A DNA stretch of 64,000 bases from positions 1 to 64,000 of the forward strand of contig NZ_FQVN01000019.1 in assembly GCF_900129375.1 (NCBI RefSeq). Reading direction: 5' to 3'. The notes below the pieces were generated by a model. That model did not search any database, was not told where the DNA came from, and worked only from the letters and a program-made list of their open reading frames with translations. Of the stretch, positions 52,924 through 61,459 are shown piece after piece. The translations under genes and the position numbers were made by a program. The stretch is from Streptoalloteichus hindustanus. Lineage in GTDB: Bacteria > Actinomycetota > Actinomycetes > Mycobacteriales > Pseudonocardiaceae. Positions within the stretch are counted from its first letter, which is position 1. Every line of letters starts with the position of its first letter.

Positions 52924-54560
52924 CGAGCTCGTCCCCGCCGGCGCTCACCCCGGGCGCCGTGCCGCCGCAACGCGGCGTGCACCACGACATCGAGAACATC
53001 CGGCAGATCATCGCCGCGACGGACGCGCCGTGCTTCGTCGTCCGCACCCCCCGCGGGCTCGGCGCGTGCGCCGCGTTGCCGTCCGAGAGCCCGGTGGACG
53101 TCCTCGCCTACTGCCCGCCGACACCGCCGGAGCGGCTGGGCTCGGCGGAGTTCCCGCGCCGGCACGGGGTGCGCCAGCCCTACATGGCCGGCGCGATGGG
53201 CGGCGGCGTCGCCTCCGTGCCGCTGGTCGTCGCGCTGGCCAGGGCCGGGTTCCTCGCCTCCTACGGCGCCGCCGGCGTCGACCCGGCGCGGGTGGACGAG
53301 GCGGTGGGCCGCCTGCGCCGCGAGCTGCCCGGCGGGTCGTTCGCGGTGAACCTGCACGACGACGCCCGGCGGCCGGACCAGGTCGAGACGCTGGTCGAGC
53401 TGTTCCTGCGGCGCGGGGTGCGGTGCGTGGAGGCGTCGGCGTTCGCCCAGCTCGCCCCGGCGCTGGTGCGGTACCGGGCGGCCGGTCTGCGCCGGGACCC
53501 GCAGGGGCGGGTGCTGGCCGAGCACCGGGTGGTGGCCAAGGTCGTCGGGGTCGAGGCGGCCGAGCGGTTCCTGGCCCCCGCGCCGGGGCCGCTGCTCGGG
53601 GCGTTGGTGGCGCGGGGGCAGCTCACGCCGGAGCAGGCCGAGCTGGCCGCCAGGGTGCCGATGGCCGACGACGTCACGGTCGAGGTCGACGGGGCCGGCG
53701 ACGCCTGCCCGTGGGCGGTGGCGCTGCCGACGGTCCTGGCCGCGCGCGACCGCGCCCAGGCCCGGTACGGGTACCCGGAGCCGGTCGGGGTCGGCGTGGC
53801 GGGGGGCATCGGCACCCCGGTCGCGGCGGCGGCCGCGTTCCACCTCGGCGTCGACTACGTGGTGACCGGCTCGGTGAACCAGTCCTGTGTGGAGGCGGCC
53901 ACCTCCGACGCGGTCAAGCGGCTGCTCGCCAGGGCGGGCGTCGGTAGCTGCGAGCTGGCGCCCTGCGCGACGGGTTTCGAGGACGGCGCGGTGGTCCCGG
54001 TGCTGCGGGACGGGACGCGGTACTCGGCGCGGGCGCGTCGGCTGCGGCAGGTGTTCCTGGCCCACGAGGCCATCCACGAGATCGCGCCGACGGAGCGCCG
54101 CTGGCTGGAGGCGCAGGTCTTCGGGTGCGGCCTGGACCAGGCGTGGCGTCGGGTCCGCGACCAGCTCGGCCAGCAGGACCCGGCCGCGCTGGACCGCGCG
54201 GAGCGCGACCCGAAGCAGACCATGGCCCTGCTCTTCCGCTGGCACCTGGCCAGGACGGCCGGCTGGGCGGTCGACGGCGACCCGACGCACGAGCAGGACT
54301 ACCAGATCCGCTGCGGCGCGGCGATGGGCGCGTTCAACGACTGGGTGCGGGGCACCGTGCTCGAACCCCTGCCGAACCGGCGGGTCGCCGAGGTGGCGCG
54401 GCACGTCATGCGCGGGGCGGCCTTCCACGCGCGGGTGGCCCAGCTCCGGTTGGCCGGCCTGCGCCTGCCCGAGGTCTGCGCGACCTACCGCCTCAGCCCG
54501 CCGGCGCGGCCGCAGGACCGACCGGCGACGGCCGCGCGCAACGGCCGGACCTATGGCTGA
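52920..54560 (+). CDS. PfaD-like enoyl reductase (FMN, nitronate monooxygenase-related)
   Basis: The 546-residue protein is a TIM-barrel FMN protein. The signature is GVAGGIGTPVAAAAAFHLGVDYVVTGSVNQSCVEA, and RYSARARRLRQVF plus a long C-terminal helical part are typical of PfaD and trans-acting PKS enoyl reductases. It would reduce enoyl intermediates of the adjoining PKS in trans. The GTG start overlaps the stop of the small gene. Confidence 0.9.
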   Translation: MTSSSPPALTPGAVPPQRGVHHDIENIRQIIAATDAPCFVVRTPRGLGACAALPSESPVDVLAYCPPTPPERLGSAEFPRRHGVRQPYMAGAMGGGVASVPLVVALARAGFLASYGAAGVDPARVDEAVGRLRRELPGGSFAVNLHDDARRPDQVETLVELFLRRGVRCVEASAFAQLAPALVRYRAAGLRRDPQGRVLAEHRVVAKVVGVEAAERFLAPAPGPLLGALVARGQLTPEQAELAARVPMADDVTVEVDGAGDACPWAVALPTVLAARDRAQARYGYPEPVGVGVAGGIGTPVAAAAAFHLGVDYVVTGSVNQSCVEAATSDAVKRLLARAGVGSCELAPCATGFEDGAVVPVLRDGTRYSARARRLRQVFLAHEAIHEIAPTERRWLEAQVFGCGLDQAWRRVRDQLGQQDPAALDRAERDPKQTMALLFRWHLARTAGWAVDGDPTHEQDYQIRCGAAMGAFNDWVRGTVLEPLPNRRVAEVARHVMRGAAFHARVAQLRLAGLRLPEVCATYRLSPPARPQDRPATAARNGRTYG

Positions 54561-54868
54561 TCCCGGGGCGTCCCGCGGGTGCGCCGCCGCCGACCGGAGC
54601 GCGGGGCCGGTGGCGGAGCGGCTGCCCAGGATGCGGTTGGCGCTGGATCGCGGGCGGCACGCGTGTTCCTGATCTCGCCGTTCGCCAGAACGTCCACAGT
54701 GGACGGACGTGGTCCGGGTTCCGGTCGGGGGCCGTCCCGCCGGGCCCGGTTCCGGCGGCGGTCGCTGCTCCAGGACCGCAACGGGTTCCCGTTGGGCATG
54801 GCGTTGGCCCTGGTGAGCGGTGCGGGGGCGTGGCGGTCCGCCCACCCGCCGACCGCCGGCGAACGGGC
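54561..54868. other. 308-bp intergenic stretch with a palindrome copy
   Basis: No gene is visible. It contains CGTCCACAGTGGACG at 54691-54705, a variant of the recurring palindrome. Confidence 0.45.
54691..54705. repeat. Copy of the recurring palindrome (centre base changed)
   Basis: CGTCCACAGTGGACG is symmetric around its centre base and intergenic, between the PfaD-like gene and the secreted-protein gene. Confidence 0.5.
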
Positions 54869-55261
54869 ATGACGTGGAGGCGCCGGTGTTGCCTCGCGGT
54901 GGCCGTCGCGGCGTCGACGTCCCTCCTGCTGGGCGGGCGTCGGGAACCACCCGGCCCCGGCGCGCCGTCCCGACCGACGCCCCCGCGTCAGGTTGCCGGA
55001 CCCTGCGCTGCCGACCAGGTTCCGCGCGTCCTGCCCAGGGCCGGGTCGCAGGTGCTCGGGGTCGCGTTGGCCGGGCCAGTCACCGTGCGGACGACGCGCG
55101 TGACCGGCCGGGTCCTCGGCCTGGCACCGGTGGCCCTCACCCCGGAGCTCCCGCCTGTCCCGCTGCTGCCCCACCCCGTCCGCACTCCGTCCGAAGTGGA
55201 CGACCCGGTCGGGGTGGCGCCGGTCGCGAGCCTGCCCGGACTGACGATGTCGGCCACCTGA
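54869..55261 (+). CDS. Small putative exported protein
   Basis: The protein has 130 residues and starts MTWRRRCCLAVAVAASTSLLLGG, a plausible signal peptide without a clear lipobox. The mature part is Pro/Val-rich with one Cys (GPCAADQ). No family is recognised. It precedes the TetR gene on the same strand. Confidence 0.5.
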   Translation: MTWRRRCCLAVAVAASTSLLLGGRREPPGPGAPSRPTPPRQVAGPCAADQVPRVLPRAGSQVLGVALAGPVTVRTTRVTGRVLGLAPVALTPELPPVPLLPHPVRTPSEVDDPVGVAPVASLPGLTMSAT

Positions 55262-55303
55262 CACCGGGGTCGGACCCGAGCGGTGAGACGGGGGACACGC
55301 GAC

Positions 55304-55975
55304 ATGCGCGGCGTGGATGACCCGTCCCCGGCCTCCGGGCCCGACGGCCGCCGCGACCGGTGGTCGGAACACCGCCGCGCGCGGCGGGAGGCGCTGGTCG
55401 ACACGGCCCTCGGGGTGATCCGGCGGCTCGGGCCCGACTGGGGCATGGGCGACATGGCGCGTGCGGCCGGCGTCAGCAAACCCGTGCTGTACCGGTACTT
55501 CCGCGACAAGACCGAGCTCGACGACGCCGTGTGCGAGCGGGGAATGGACCTGTTGCGCCGGCGGCTGCCCTCCCCGGACGAGTTGGCCGACGCGCCCGCG
55601 CCGGAGTGGCTGTTCCAGCTCGCGCACGCCTACCTGGCCGTGGTGGAGGAGCACACCCAGCTCTACCGGTGCCTGGTCCACGTCGAGGCGGGTGGCGCGC
55701 CGCCGGCGGTCGGGTCCCGGCGGACGACGGTCATCGAGGTCGTCCGCGAGCTGGTGCGGCGGCGCATGGCCGGGGACGGCGACGGTGGCGGTGGCGGTCC
55801 GCTCGACCTGTGGAGCCACGCGGTGGCCGGCCTGGTGCTGGCGGCGGGGGACTGGTGGCTGGAGCACGGCGGGCCGAGCAGGGAGTGGGCCGCGCGGCAG
55901 GTCAGCCTCCTCGCGGGCCCCGCCGTGGCCGCGACCCGGGACCACGACGGCTCCGCGCCCGCGTCGTCCCCGTGA
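55304..55975 (+). CDS. TetR/AcrR family transcriptional regulator
   Basis: The protein has 223 residues. The N-terminal helix-turn-helix (ALVDTALGVIRRLGPDWGMGDMARAAGVSKPVLYRYFRDK) is typical. The ligand domain is unassigned. ATG 55304 has GGGGGA upstream. It lies just before the HMG-CoA lyase gene and a GTTA/TAAC dyad, which may be its operator. Confidence 0.92.
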   Translation: MRGVDDPSPASGPDGRRDRWSEHRRARREALVDTALGVIRRLGPDWGMGDMARAAGVSKPVLYRYFRDKTELDDAVCERGMDLLRRRLPSPDELADAPAPEWLFQLAHAYLAVVEEHTQLYRCLVHVEAGGAPPAVGSRRTTVIEVVRELVRRRMAGDGDGGGGGPLDLWSHAVAGLVLAAGDWWLEHGGPSREWAARQVSLLAGPAVAATRDHDGSAPASSP

Positions 55976-56052
55976 TCGCGCCGTCCCCGTGACCGTCGCG
56001 GTGTGACGGAGGTCAACCCGGGGGCCGGGTCGGTCCGCTCTGGACGACACTG

Positions 56053-56068
56053 GTTAGTGGACGTTAAC
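56053..56068. promoter_or_regulatory. Candidate operator GTTAGTGGACGTTAAC upstream of the HMG-CoA lyase gene
   Basis: Inverted half-sites GTTA and TAAC are separated by 8 bp, 36 bp upstream of ATG 56105. This form resembles sites bound by TetR-type regulators of acyl-CoA catabolism. The neighbouring TetR gene is the natural candidate; the assignment is inference. Confidence 0.4.
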
Positions 56069-56104
56069 TTCGCGGAGCGGGCCGGGGACGAGGAGGTCGG
56101 GCGG

Positions 56105-57046
56105 ATGCGGGCACCACAGCGGGTCGGACGCGCGGGGCTGCCGGAGCGGGTGACCATCTGGGAGGTCGGCGCGCGCGACGGGCTGCAGAACGAGGGGACC
56201 GTGGTTCCGCTGGCGGTGAAGCTGGAGTTCCTGGACCGGCTCGCCGCGGCGGGCCTGGGCGTGGTGGAGGCGACCAGCTTCGTGCACCCGAAGTGGGTGC
56301 CGCAGCTCGCCGACGCCGACGAGCTGCTGGCCGCCATGACCCCGCGACCGGGCGTGCGGTACCCGGTGCTGGTGCCCAACGAGCGCGGCCTGGACCGGGC
56401 ACTGGCCGCGGGGGTGCGGCACATCGCGATCTTCGCATCCGCGACCGAGACCTTCGCGCGGCGCAACCTCAACCGCTCCCTCGACGAGCAGTTCGCCATG
56501 TTCGAGCCCGTGGTCGGCCGGGCGCGGGCCGAGGGGCTGACCGTGCGCGGCTACGTGTCCATGTGCTTCGGCGACCCGTGGGAGGGCGAGGTGGCCGTGG
56601 ACCAGGTGGTCGCCGTCGGCCGCCGGCTGGTGGACATGGGCTGCGAGCAGCTGTCCCTGGGCGACACCATCGGCGTCGGCACCCCGGGGCACGTCCAGGC
56701 GCTGATCGCGGCGTTCCGCGCCGCCGGGGTGGACCTCGCCGACCTGGCGGTGCACTTCCACGACACCTACGGCCAGGCCCTGGCCAACACCCTCGCCGCG
56801 CTGGAGTCCGGGGTGACGACGGTCGACGCGTCGGCGGGCGGCCTGGGCGGCTGCCCCTACGCCCGCTCGGCCACCGGGAACCTCGCCACCGAGGACCTCG
56901 TGTGGATGCTCGACGGGCTGGGCGTCGAGCACGGGGTGGACCTGGCGGCGCTGGTGGCGACCAGCGTGTGGATGGCCGAGCGGCTCGGCCGGCCGAGCCC
57001 GTCCCGCGTCGTGCGGGCGTTGGCCAACGCCGACAGCGCCGACTGA
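56105..57046 (+). CDS. Hydroxymethylglutaryl-CoA lyase
   Basis: The 313-residue TIM-barrel protein has GARDGLQNE at the start, the metal-binding HFHDTYGQALANTL, and GLGGCPYARSATGNLATED with the catalytic Cys. It cleaves HMG-CoA to acetoacetate and acetyl-CoA in leucine degradation. No other leucine-pathway gene is adjacent. ATG 56105 follows an upstream dyad that may be a TetR operator. Confidence 0.92.
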   Translation: MRAPQRVGRAGLPERVTIWEVGARDGLQNEGTVVPLAVKLEFLDRLAAAGLGVVEATSFVHPKWVPQLADADELLAAMTPRPGVRYPVLVPNERGLDRALAAGVRHIAIFASATETFARRNLNRSLDEQFAMFEPVVGRARAEGLTVRGYVSMCFGDPWEGEVAVDQVVAVGRRLVDMGCEQLSLGDTIGVGTPGHVQALIAAFRAAGVDLADLAVHFHDTYGQALANTLAALESGVTTVDASAGGLGGCPYARSATGNLATEDLVWMLDGLGVEHGVDLAALVATSVWMAERLGRPSPSRVVRALANADSAD

Positions 57047-57212
57047 CCGGGTCGGCTCGCCGGCTCGCCGGCCGGTGCTGTCGGCGCTGGCCGAGCGGCA
57101 CTCGTGACTTGGGTCCACCGGGGAAACATGGGATCGTTCTCACGCGTCATGGCGGGGGGCTTGGCGCGTCTGGATGGTGGAGATCGCATTCCCACCCTCG
57201 GAGGAGAACAGC

Positions 57213-57380
57213 GTGCTGTCCGAAGTCCCCCCACCGCGGCCCGAGTGGGACCGCGCCAAGTCACGCGTCGAACTGGTGCTGCGCCTGGACGACGTCCTCG
57301 ACCGGGCCGACGGTGTGCCGCAGGGGCTGACCGACCGGGTGCTCGCGGCCATGATCGACAGTTGGGACGGCCCGAACTGA
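57213..57380 (+). CDS. Small conserved-looking protein
   Basis: The protein has 55 residues from GTG 57213, which follows GGAGGAG by a few nt; an in-frame GTG-rich extension to 57174 is less likely. The sequence RAKSRVELVLRLDDVLDRADGV forms an amphipathic helix. No family is recognised. It lies between the HMG-CoA lyase gene and the convergent permease gene. Confidence 0.6.
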   Translation: MLSEVPPPRPEWDRAKSRVELVLRLDDVLDRADGVPQGLTDRVLAAMIDSWDGPN

Positions 57381-57465
57381 CCCGACCCGCCCTGTTCACC
57401 CCGTTCGCGCCGCGCGGCGCCGTCCCAGCCTTCCCCCGCCGACCCGGCCGTCCCCGGGCGGGATC

Positions 57466-58914
57466 TCAGGCGAGGTCGCGCTCGGCGCGCGCCACGGCCG
57501 CGAACTCCTCCTCGGGCGCGTCGGCCACCAGGCGGTGCCGGCTGTGGAACCAGAAGTACGCCAGCGCGACCACGACGATCCCCGCGGTGACCAGCGCCGC
57601 GGTCGGATCCACCAGGAACGTGGCGATCACGGCGGCCACCGCCAGGACCAGGGCCACGCCCGTGGTGACGATTCCGCCCGGCGTGCGGTACGGGCGCGGC
57701 AGGTCCGGCTCGCGGACGCGCAACACGATGTGCGACAACGTCATCAGGACGTAGGACAGCGTGGCGCCGAAGACCGCGACGTTGATCAGCCGCTCGCCGT
57801 CCCCGACGCACGCCGCGAGGAGGAACCCGACCGTCCCCGGCACGAGCAACGCGGTGTACGGCGTGCGCCGGCGCCCGGTGAGGGACAGCCACCTCGGCAG
57901 GTATCCCGCGCGGGACAGGGCGAAGAGCTGCCGGGAGTACGCGTAGATGATCGAGAAGAAGCTGGCGACCAGTCCGGCCAGCCCCACGTGGTTGACGAAC
58001 TGGGACAGCGGCGTGACGCCACCGGAGGCGACGACCACCGCGTGCGGCAACGGGTTGTCCGAGCGGGCGATCGCCGCCGACCCGGCCGCGCCGGGCGCCA
58101 CCACGAGGATGAGCGCCGCGAGCCCCAGCAGCACCACCGTGGCGGCCACGATCCCGCGCGGCAGGTCGCGGCCCGGGTCGCGGGTCTCCTCGGCGGCCAG
58201 CGGGACGCTCTCCACGGCGAGGAAGAACCAGATCCCGTACACCAGCGCGGCGAACACCCCGGTGACGCCGAACGGCAGGAACGGGCTCGCGCCGGCCGCG
58301 TCGGTGGGCGGGATGTCGAACAGCCGGCCCGGGTCGAACCGGGGTGCCATGCCGACCACGAACACCACCAGCGCGACGACCGCGACCGCGGTGACCGCGA
58401 ACACCAGCCGCAGCGCCTCGCCGACCCCGCGCAGGTGGACCCCGACGAAGATCGCGTAGCAGGCCAGGTACACCGGCCAGGAGTTGGTGAGTCCGAACAG
58501 GCCCAGCGCCTCCACGTAGCCGCCGATGAACACGGCGATCGCGGCGGGCGCGATGGTGTACTCGACGAGGATGGCCGTGCCGGTGGCGAAACCGCCGAGC
58601 GGGCCCAGCGCGCGGCGCGCGAAGCCGTAGCCGGCGCCGGCCACCGGCATCGCGGAGGCCAGCTCGGCCAGGCCGAACACCATGCAGGTGTACATGGTGG
58701 CCATCAGGGCCGTGGCGACGAGCAGGCCGCCCCACCCGCCGTGGGCCAGCCCGAAGTTCCAGCCGGCGAAGTCGCCGGAGATCACCGACGACACGCCGAG
58801 CCCGGCCAGCAGCACCCAGCCGGCCGCACCCCGGCGCAGCCGCCTGCGGTCCAGGTAGCCGGCGTCCACCCGCTGGTAGCCGACGTTCCGGGAGTGTGGT
58901 CGGTCGTCGTTCAC
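57466..58914 (-). CDS. APC-family permease, ethanolamine-permease-like
   Basis: The protein has 482 residues and about twelve membrane segments. The first segment and loop (LLAGLGVSSVISGDFAGWNFGL) and the block LVYGIWFFLAVESVPLAAEE are like ethanolamine/amino-acid permeases. The GTG start has GGAGGGG. It is divergent from the GlnA-like gene, so import of an amine that the ligase then glutamylates is likely, though the substrate is inferred. Confidence 0.85.
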   Translation of the reverse strand: MNDDRPHSRNVGYQRVDAGYLDRRRLRRGAAGWVLLAGLGVSSVISGDFAGWNFGLAHGGWGGLLVATALMATMYTCMVFGLAELASAMPVAGAGYGFARRALGPLGGFATGTAILVEYTIAPAAIAVFIGGYVEALGLFGLTNSWPVYLACYAIFVGVHLRGVGEALRLVFAVTAVAVVALVVFVVGMAPRFDPGRLFDIPPTDAAGASPFLPFGVTGVFAALVYGIWFFLAVESVPLAAEETRDPGRDLPRGIVAATVVLLGLAALILVVAPGAAGSAAIARSDNPLPHAVVVASGGVTPLSQFVNHVGLAGLVASFFSIIYAYSRQLFALSRAGYLPRWLSLTGRRRTPYTALLVPGTVGFLLAACVGDGERLINVAVFGATLSYVLMTLSHIVLRVREPDLPRPYRTPGGIVTTGVALVLAVAAVIATFLVDPTAALVTAGIVVVALAYFWFHSRHRLVADAPEEEFAAVARAERDLA

Positions 58915-59277
58915 GCGCCCCTCCGTCCGCCGGGTCGCCCGTCCGCCGGCGCGCCCCCGCGTCGACTCTGCTCGGCGACGGGCCGGAATCGGGTCAGTGG
59001 CTGATCATTCAGCCGGATGGGCGAAGAGGGTTGTGCCGGGGCCGGTCGCTGTCAAGGGTCGGACCGGGGACCTCCCCCTGATGGGAACCCCTGGCGGGAC
59101 CCCTTGCGGGGACAGGACTTCCCGGCGTCCGCCGCGTCGGGGGTGTTGACACCGGTGTCGCCGGCTGCTTGCATCCGGCGGCACCAAAGGTCTGTTCGTG
59201 ACCCATTCGGCCGACACGGGGCCAACACGGGGCCGACGCTGAGCCGGCGTCGGCCGGCGACATCGGGAGGCGCGGGC
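58915..59277. promoter_or_regulatory. Divergent promoter region of the amine locus
   Basis: No gene in 363 bp. TTGACA (59146-59151) and TTGCAT (59169-59174) with a 17-bp spacer could be -35 and -10 elements for the GlnA-like gene. The stretch 59060-59115 is rich in short G/C repeats that could pair. The 5' leader would be about 100 nt. Confidence 0.45.
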
Positions 59278-60642
59278 GTGGGGCGGTCCGAGGGTGTGCT
59301 CGACGTCGAGGGGCTGCGGGCGGCGGTCGACGGCGGACGCGTCGACACCGTGTTGCTGGCCATGACCGACATGCAGGGCCGCTTGCAGGGAAAGCGGTTG
59401 TCCGCGCGGTACTTCCTGGAGGAGGTGCTGGCGCACGGCGCGGAGGCGTGCGACTACCTGCTCGCGGTCGACGTCGACATGGGGACCGTCGGCGGTTTCG
59501 CGATGTCCTCCTGGGATCGCGGGTACGGCGACTTCGTGCTGCGGCCGGACCTCGGCACGCTGCGGGTGGTCCCGTGGCACGAGGCGACCGCGTTGGTCCT
59601 GGCCGACCTGACGTGGACCGACGGCAGCCCGGTCGTCGCCTCGCCGCGCCAGGTGCTGCGCCGCCAGCTCGACCGGCTGGCCGAGCGGGGCTGGGTCGCG
59701 CTCGCCGGCACCGAACTGGAGTTCATCGTCTTCCGCGACACCTACGAGGACGCGTGGCGTCGCGACTACCGGGATCTGACGCCGGCGAACCAGTACAACG
59801 TGGACTACTCGATGCTGGGCACCGGGCGCGTCGAGCCGTTGCTCCGGCGCATCCGCACGGGCATGGCCGGCGCCGGCATGTACGTCGAGTCGGCCAAGGG
59901 GGAGTGCAACCTCGGCCAGCACGAGATCGCCTTCCGGTACACCGACGCGTTGACCACCTGCGACAACCACGTGGTGTACAAGACCGGCGCGAAGGAGATC
60001 GCGGCGCAGGAGGGCATGAGCCTCACGTTCATGGCCAAGTACGACGAGCGCGAGGGGAACTCCTGCCACATCCACCTCAGCCTGCGGAGCGCCGACGGCG
60101 ACCTGGTGCTCGCCGGGGACCGCGAGCACGGCTTCTCGCCGGTGATGGAGTGGTTCGTGGCCGGGCTGCTGGCCTGTCTGCCCGAGCTCACCCTGCTGTT
60201 CGCCCCGAACGTCAACTCCTACAAGCGTTTCGCCGCGGGCAGTTTCGCGCCCACCGCCGTGGCGTGGGGCCGCGACAACCGCACCTGCGCGCTGCGCGTG
60301 GTGGGTCAGGGGCCCTCGCTGCGGGTGGAGAACCGGGTGCCCGGCGGCGACGTCAACCCCTACCTCGCGGTCGCCGCGATGATCGCCGCCGGACTGCACG
60401 GCATCGAGCGGGAACTGGACCTGGGCGCGGCGTGCGACGGCAACGCCTACGCCGGGGACCGGCCGAGAGTGCCGGGGTCCCTGCCGGAGGCCGCCCGGCT
60501 GTTCGGCGACAGCAAGATCGCGCGAGCCGCGTTCGGCGACGACGTGGTGGAGCACTACCTCAACGCGGCGAGAGTCGAGATCGACGCCTTCGCCGCGGCC
60601 GTCACCGACTGGGAGCGCCGTCGTGGCTTCGAGCGGCTGTGA
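59278..60642 (+). CDS. Glutamine synthetase-family ligase (gamma-glutamylamine/ethanolamide synthetase-like)
   Basis: The protein has 454 residues. The GS core is visible: TELEFIVF, AKGECNLGQHEIAFRY, NSCHIHLSL and SYKRFAAGSFAP, with RVENRVPGGDVNPYLAVAA at the C-terminus. Proteins of this type ligate glutamate to polyamines or ethanolamine. GTG 59278 follows CGGGAGG. With the permease, PuuD-like hydrolase and aldehyde dehydrogenase it forms a gamma-glutamylation route. The exact amine is not readable from sequence. Confidence 0.88.
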   Translation: MGRSEGVLDVEGLRAAVDGGRVDTVLLAMTDMQGRLQGKRLSARYFLEEVLAHGAEACDYLLAVDVDMGTVGGFAMSSWDRGYGDFVLRPDLGTLRVVPWHEATALVLADLTWTDGSPVVASPRQVLRRQLDRLAERGWVALAGTELEFIVFRDTYEDAWRRDYRDLTPANQYNVDYSMLGTGRVEPLLRRIRTGMAGAGMYVESAKGECNLGQHEIAFRYTDALTTCDNHVVYKTGAKEIAAQEGMSLTFMAKYDEREGNSCHIHLSLRSADGDLVLAGDREHGFSPVMEWFVAGLLACLPELTLLFAPNVNSYKRFAAGSFAPTAVAWGRDNRTCALRVVGQGPSLRVENRVPGGDVNPYLAVAAMIAAGLHGIERELDLGAACDGNAYAGDRPRVPGSLPEAARLFGDSKIARAAFGDDVVEHYLNAARVEIDAFAAAVTDWERRRGFERL

Positions 60643-61459
60643 CACGCCGGACGGCGTACCCGTGTCCCGGCCGGTGATCGGGATCAGCACCTACTCCGAG
60701 GTGGCGAGCTGGGGCGTGTGGCGTCGACGCGCCGACCTGCTTCCCCGCTCCTACACCGAGGTCGTCCTGCGGGCCGGCGGGCTCCCGGTGTTGCTGCCAC
60801 CCCTGACGAGCGGCGCCGCCGACGCGGTGGCGACGGTTCACGGCCTGGTGCTGGCCGGCGGCGCGGACGTCGACCCCGCCACCTACGGAGCCACACCCGA
60901 CCCCCGCACCACCGCGACCCGACCGGAGCGGGACGCGTGGGAGCTGGGGCTGCTGCGGCAGGCCCTCGACCGCGACCTCCCGGTGCTCGGCGTCTGCCGG
61001 GGGATGCAGCTGCTCAACGTCGGCTACGGCGGGACGCTCCGGCAGCACCTGCCCGAGGACGTGGGCCACGTCCAGCACCAGCGGGCGCCCGCGGAGTTCG
61101 GCCGCACCGCCGTGCGGGTCGCCGAGGGCAGCGGGCTGGCCCGGCGGGTCGGCCGGCGCTGCCTGGTCTCCTGCTACCACCACCAGGCCGTCGCACGGCT
61201 CGGCGCCGGCCTGACACCCGTGGCGTGGGCCGAGGACGGCACGGTCGAGGCCGTGGAGGACGCCGGCCGGGAGTTCGTCGTCGGGGTGCAGTGGCACCCG
61301 GAGCAGGACGCCGAGGAGGCCGAGCAGGCCGAGGCGTCAGCCGACGCGGCCCGCGCGCCGGCGGGCGGCGGCACGGACGCCGGGAGCCCGGCGCTGCGGT
61401 TGTTCGCCGCGCTCGTCAGGGCGGCGGGGAGACACGCGAGCAGGAGGGAGAACCGGTGA
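60623..61459 (+). CDS. Class I glutamine amidotransferase-like hydrolase, PuuD type
   Basis: The protein has up to 278 residues. The nucleophile Cys is in VLGVCRGMQLLNV and the His-Glu pair in VGVQWHPEQ; LAGGADVDPATYG is typical of gamma-glutamyl-GABA hydrolases. It would release glutamate at the end of the route. GTG 60623 overlaps the ligase gene by 20 nt; GTG 60662 is a plausible later start. The C-terminal 60 residues are acidic and variable. Confidence 0.88.
   Translation: MASSGCDTPDGVPVSRPVIGISTYSEVASWGVWRRRADLLPRSYTEVVLRAGGLPVLLPPLTSGAADAVATVHGLVLAGGADVDPATYGATPDPRTTATRPERDAWELGLLRQALDRDLPVLGVCRGMQLLNVGYGGTLRQHLPEDVGHVQHQRAPAEFGRTAVRVAEGSGLARRVGRRCLVSCYHHQAVARLGAGLTPVAWAEDGTVEAVEDAGREFVVGVQWHPEQDAEEAEQAEASADAARAPAGGGTDAGSPALRLFAALVRAAGRHASRRENR

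Noticed and set aside
47400-54950. A 2516-codon open frame on the minus strand opposite the PKS cluster
   Set aside because: It is an antisense shadow of very GC-rich coding sequence; the translation is Arg/Gly/Pro/His-rich without family motifs, while the plus strand carries the PKS and PfaD signatures.
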